NCBI GenBank assembly: GCA_027353395.1
Contig: DAIEHU010000124.1
Span: forward strand, 1-7,577
Direction of reading: 5' to 3'
From: Desulfobacteraceae bacterium
GTDB taxonomy: Bacteria > Desulfobacterota > Desulfobacteria > Desulfobacterales > Desulfosalsimonadaceae
DNA length: 7,577 nt
Part shown: positions 5,791 through 7,577 of the stretch, one piece after another
Layout of the letters: every line of letters begins with the position of its first letter
How positions within the stretch are numbered: position 1 is the stretch's first letter
Made by a program: the position numbers and the translations under genes
The notes under the pieces: generated by a model
What the model was told of the DNA's origin: nothing
What the model saw: only the letters and a program-made list of their open reading frames with translations
The model's database searches: none

Positions 5791-6642
5791 ATGAAACAAC
5801 TGGTTTTAACGGATAGCACGGCGGATATCCCCGCAGGTATCGCCAAGGATCTGGGCATCGAGGTATTGCCGGTTAATGTGGTTCTGGACGGCAGAACCTA
5901 CAAGGACGGGATCGATATCAACATTATGGAGTTTTATGAAAACTACGAAAAATATAAAACCATGTATACCGAAGCCATTCCCTATCAGGAGTATGCCTTG
6001 AAACTGATGCAATTGTCGGCCCGTTATGATGAGATATTGATCATTCACTGTTCCGAAGCCCTAAGCGGGAGCTATGCGACTGCCCTGAAAGTCGTCGATG
6101 AATTCAAAAACAGCAAATGCCGTGTGGAAGTCATCGATTCCCGGTCGTGCAGCATGGGCTTCGGTCTTGCGGTGATCGAGGCGGCTCGTGCGTTCAAGGC
6201 GAAAAAGGAATTCGGCAGCGTGGTTTATAATTTCAACCGGATGATGACGCGGACGACTTCCTATCTGGCCATTCCGACCCTCAAGTATTTGCGGAAACAG
6301 AAAAAGATCGGCGGGTTTAAATCCCTCATGGGCCTTACCCTGGGCGTCAAACCCGTGCTCGGTTTTGAGGACGGCAAACTGGTGGTCAAAACCAGGCTGT
6401 TCGGTAAACAACCCAACATGATTCTCTCCATGCTGGACATGATCAAGGCGGAAATCGGCCAGTCGCCCATCACTCTGGCCATTGCGCATGGCAGGGATCT
6501 GAACCTGGTCAACAGCCTGCGGAGTGTTTTTGAGGACAATTTTGACTGCCGGGAGGTGATCCGCACCTATTTCGGTCCGTCCATCGGCATCAACGCCGGC
6601 CCCGAAGCCATTGGGGTGATGTATTACAAACACGAGAAATAG
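5791..6642 (+). CDS. degV: DegV family (fatty-acid-binding) protein
   Basis: DegV proteins are soluble two-domain proteins that bind a fatty acid between their domains. In Firmicutes (FakB) they present it to the kinase FakA for phosphorylation; outside that phylum the role is unclear. The 283-residue length is normal. Family signatures are the N-terminal VLTDSTADIP (5-14), the CSEALSGSYATA stretch (about 93-104, matching the usual SSxLSGTYxxA), VIDSRSCSMGFG, the LKYLRKQKKIGG helix followed by GVKPVLGFEDGK, and the C-terminal GPSIGINAGPEAIGV. One oddity is that the usual TSQPS-like ligand motif reads TEAIPY, with neither serine. An ATG at 5773 would add six residues, but GGAG before 5791 argues against it. 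The gene stands alone on the plus strand, with no FakA-like kinase in the window. Whether it truly binds fatty acid is an inference from the family. Confidence 0.92.
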   Translation: MKQLVLTDSTADIPAGIAKDLGIEVLPVNVVLDGRTYKDGIDINIMEFYENYEKYKTMYTEAIPYQEYALKLMQLSARYDEILIIHCSEALSGSYATALKVVDEFKNSKCRVEVIDSRSCSMGFGLAVIEAARAFKAKKEFGSVVYNFNRMMTRTTSYLAIPTLKYLRKQKKIGGFKSLMGLTLGVKPVLGFEDGKLVVKTRLFGKQPNMILSMLDMIKAEIGQSPITLAIAHGRDLNLVNSLRSVFEDNFDCREVIRTYFGPSIGINAGPEAIGVMYYKHEK

Positions 6643-6657
6643 GACCCCGTGAATCGG

Positions 6658-6713
6658 CTGAAGGGCAGGAAGAATGGTTTTTTAAAAAAAGACCTATACC
6701 GAACGCCCTTCAG
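6658..6713. repeat. Inverted repeat downstream of degV
   Basis: CTGAAGGGC (6658-6666) and GCCCTTCAG (6705-6713) are perfect 9-bp complements 38 bases apart. Inside them lies a second symmetric stretch, GG-T6-A7-GACC (6676-6694). As RNA this is a long stem-loop just after the degV stop and just before the broken end of the ligase remnant. It could end transcription from either side, but no U-run follows the outer stem. It could also be a scar of the event that truncated the ligase gene. Confidence 0.4.
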
Positions 6714-6741
6714 TCTTCAGTCCAACCCGCCATCGGTTTAT

Positions 6742-7474
6742 TCATATCAACAGAATTTCTTCGATCTCCCTGGGATAAACATTGTATCCTTTATAAAGAA
6801 TCAGGTCTTTTTCCGGTCCGTAATATAGACATAGCCGTCTTCATCGAGTTTTCCGATATCGTCCGTAAACAGCCAGCCGTCTTTTAAAACCCCGCCGGTG
6901 TCGTCCGTGCGGCCCCAATAGCCTTTCATGGCCTGGGGGCCGCGGATACAGACTTCCCCTTCCTTCCCGGTTGGAAGATCCGCGCCCGTGGCCGGATCCA
7001 CTGCTTTGATTTCCGTGTCAAAAACCGGCAGCCCCACGGACCCTGGTTTTGTTTTTCCATGGATGGGCGTGATTGCATGCGGCTCACATGGCGCATTCGG
7101 TGATCCCGTAGGCTTCTATTACCACGCTGGATTTGAAGGCCCGCTACATGGACTCGAGGATGCCGTTGGGAAGCGGGGCCGCGCCCGAGCCAATCAGCTT
7201 GATGCCGGAAATGTCCAGGTTTTCAAATCCGGGCATATTGATCAGGGGTACACGGGCTCCACCCTCTCGCCGCCGGTTTTGAGCTGGGCGACATTGAACC
7301 AGCATCCGAACTGAAGCGTGTCGCAGGCCACGTTCTGATGGGCCAGATCGGTGAACACATCAATGGCCATTTCCGGCGGACTGGGGAATGTTTATGGATC
7401 AGCTCCGCCATGCCCAAAGTGCCTGGAACCGGAAGTTTGCCGATGGGTTTGAGGGGCGCGATCAGGGTTTTCAT
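6742..7474 (-). pseudogene. Decayed acyl-CoA synthetase (FadD-like, AMP-binding)
   Basis: Fragments of a class I adenylate-forming enzyme can be read in more than one frame. At 7260-7088 the frame reads GFENLDISGIKLIGSGAAPLP and EAYGITECA (motif A5), interrupted by an amber stop at 7144-7146. A frameshift at about 7085-7095 moves into the frame reading KTKPGSVGLPVFDTEIKAVD, CIRGPQAMKGYW and DGWLFTDDIGKLDEDGYVYI (motifs A6-A7). At about 6806 one base is missing in a purine run (DRKK then stop at 6801-6803). The next frame continues DLILYKGYNVYPREIEE (A8 region) and stops at 6742-6744. The P-loop motif A3 and the C-terminal domain with the A10 lysine are absent. The usual TGD of A7 reads TDD. 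Intact relatives have about 500 or more residues and activate carboxylic acids as CoA thioesters; this copy cannot be active. The portion 7261-7474 is open in two frames and is only tentatively its N-terminus. Confidence 0.85.
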
Positions 7475-7479
7475 TTCAC

Positions 7480-7509
7480 ATTATACCACGGATTTTAGCT
7501 ATCAAACAA
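7480..7509 (-). promoter_or_regulatory. Promoter before the ligase remnant
   Basis: On the minus strand, TTGTTT (7504-7509) is separated by 18 bases from a perfect TATAAT (7480-7485). The -10 box ends only five bases before the ATG at 7474, so a transcript from it would be leaderless or nearly so. It may be the surviving promoter of the dead gene. Bases 7510-7577 beyond it are AT-rich and show no gene. Confidence 0.45.
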
Positions 7510-7577
7510 CTGATAAATGATAATTTTATAAATAATTTAATAGGTTAAATTTTTATTTGAATTGTTGCTTGCGGCCA

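Noticed and set aside
6061..6633. Minus-strand open frame of 190 codons opposite degV
   Set aside because: degV is a clear family member in the other strand, and this frame is compositional shadow.
6658..7474. Insertion sequence or MITE between degV and the ligase remnant
   Set aside because: No transposase fragment, no target-site duplication and only one short inverted repeat are visible.

Overview
The window reads as an ordinary bacterial chromosomal segment of moderate GC content. The protein styles (a small single-RRM RNA-binding protein, a DUF486 membrane protein, a DegV protein and the remains of a FadD-like ligase) fit an anaerobic deltaproteobacterium of the Desulfobacterota type. 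That placement is an inference from protein character, not from a marker gene.

Layout. Positions 50-5470 hold five minus-strand genes. In transcription order they are typA/bipA (ribosome-associated GTPase, 3641-5470), a deaD/csdA-type DEAD-box RNA helicase (1850-3562), a 93-residue RRM protein (1401-1682) ending in a clear intrinsic terminator (1348-1380), a DUF486/DMT-type small membrane protein (870-1226) with its own good promoter, and an RluA-family pseudouridine synthase (50-811). Four of the five act on RNA or ribosomes. TypA, DeaD and small RRM proteins are each linked in other bacteria to ribosome assembly or growth in the cold, so this looks like a ribosome-maturation/cold-adaptation neighbourhood.

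The 5471-5790 region separates typA from a plus-strand degV (5791-6642). It is AT-rich and carries a candidate promoter for each gene. A terminator-like hairpin sits almost exactly at the predicted 5' end of the typA transcript, and a 9-bp inverted repeat brackets both the hairpin and the promoter.

Beyond degV lies a 9-bp inverted repeat with a 38-base interval (6658-6713), then a decayed acyl-CoA synthetase gene on the minus strand (6742-7474). The remnant has at least two frameshifts, an in-frame amber stop, a missing ATP-binding core and no C-terminal lysine domain, yet a fair sigma70-type promoter remains just upstream of its first ATG. The last 70 bases are AT-rich and hold no gene that I can see.

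I found no CRISPR array, phage module, intact insertion sequence, tRNA or rRNA. I do not see a previously undescribed system. The points most worth a second look are the typA leader hairpin, the leader of the RRM gene, the RNA-handling gene cluster and the dead ligase.
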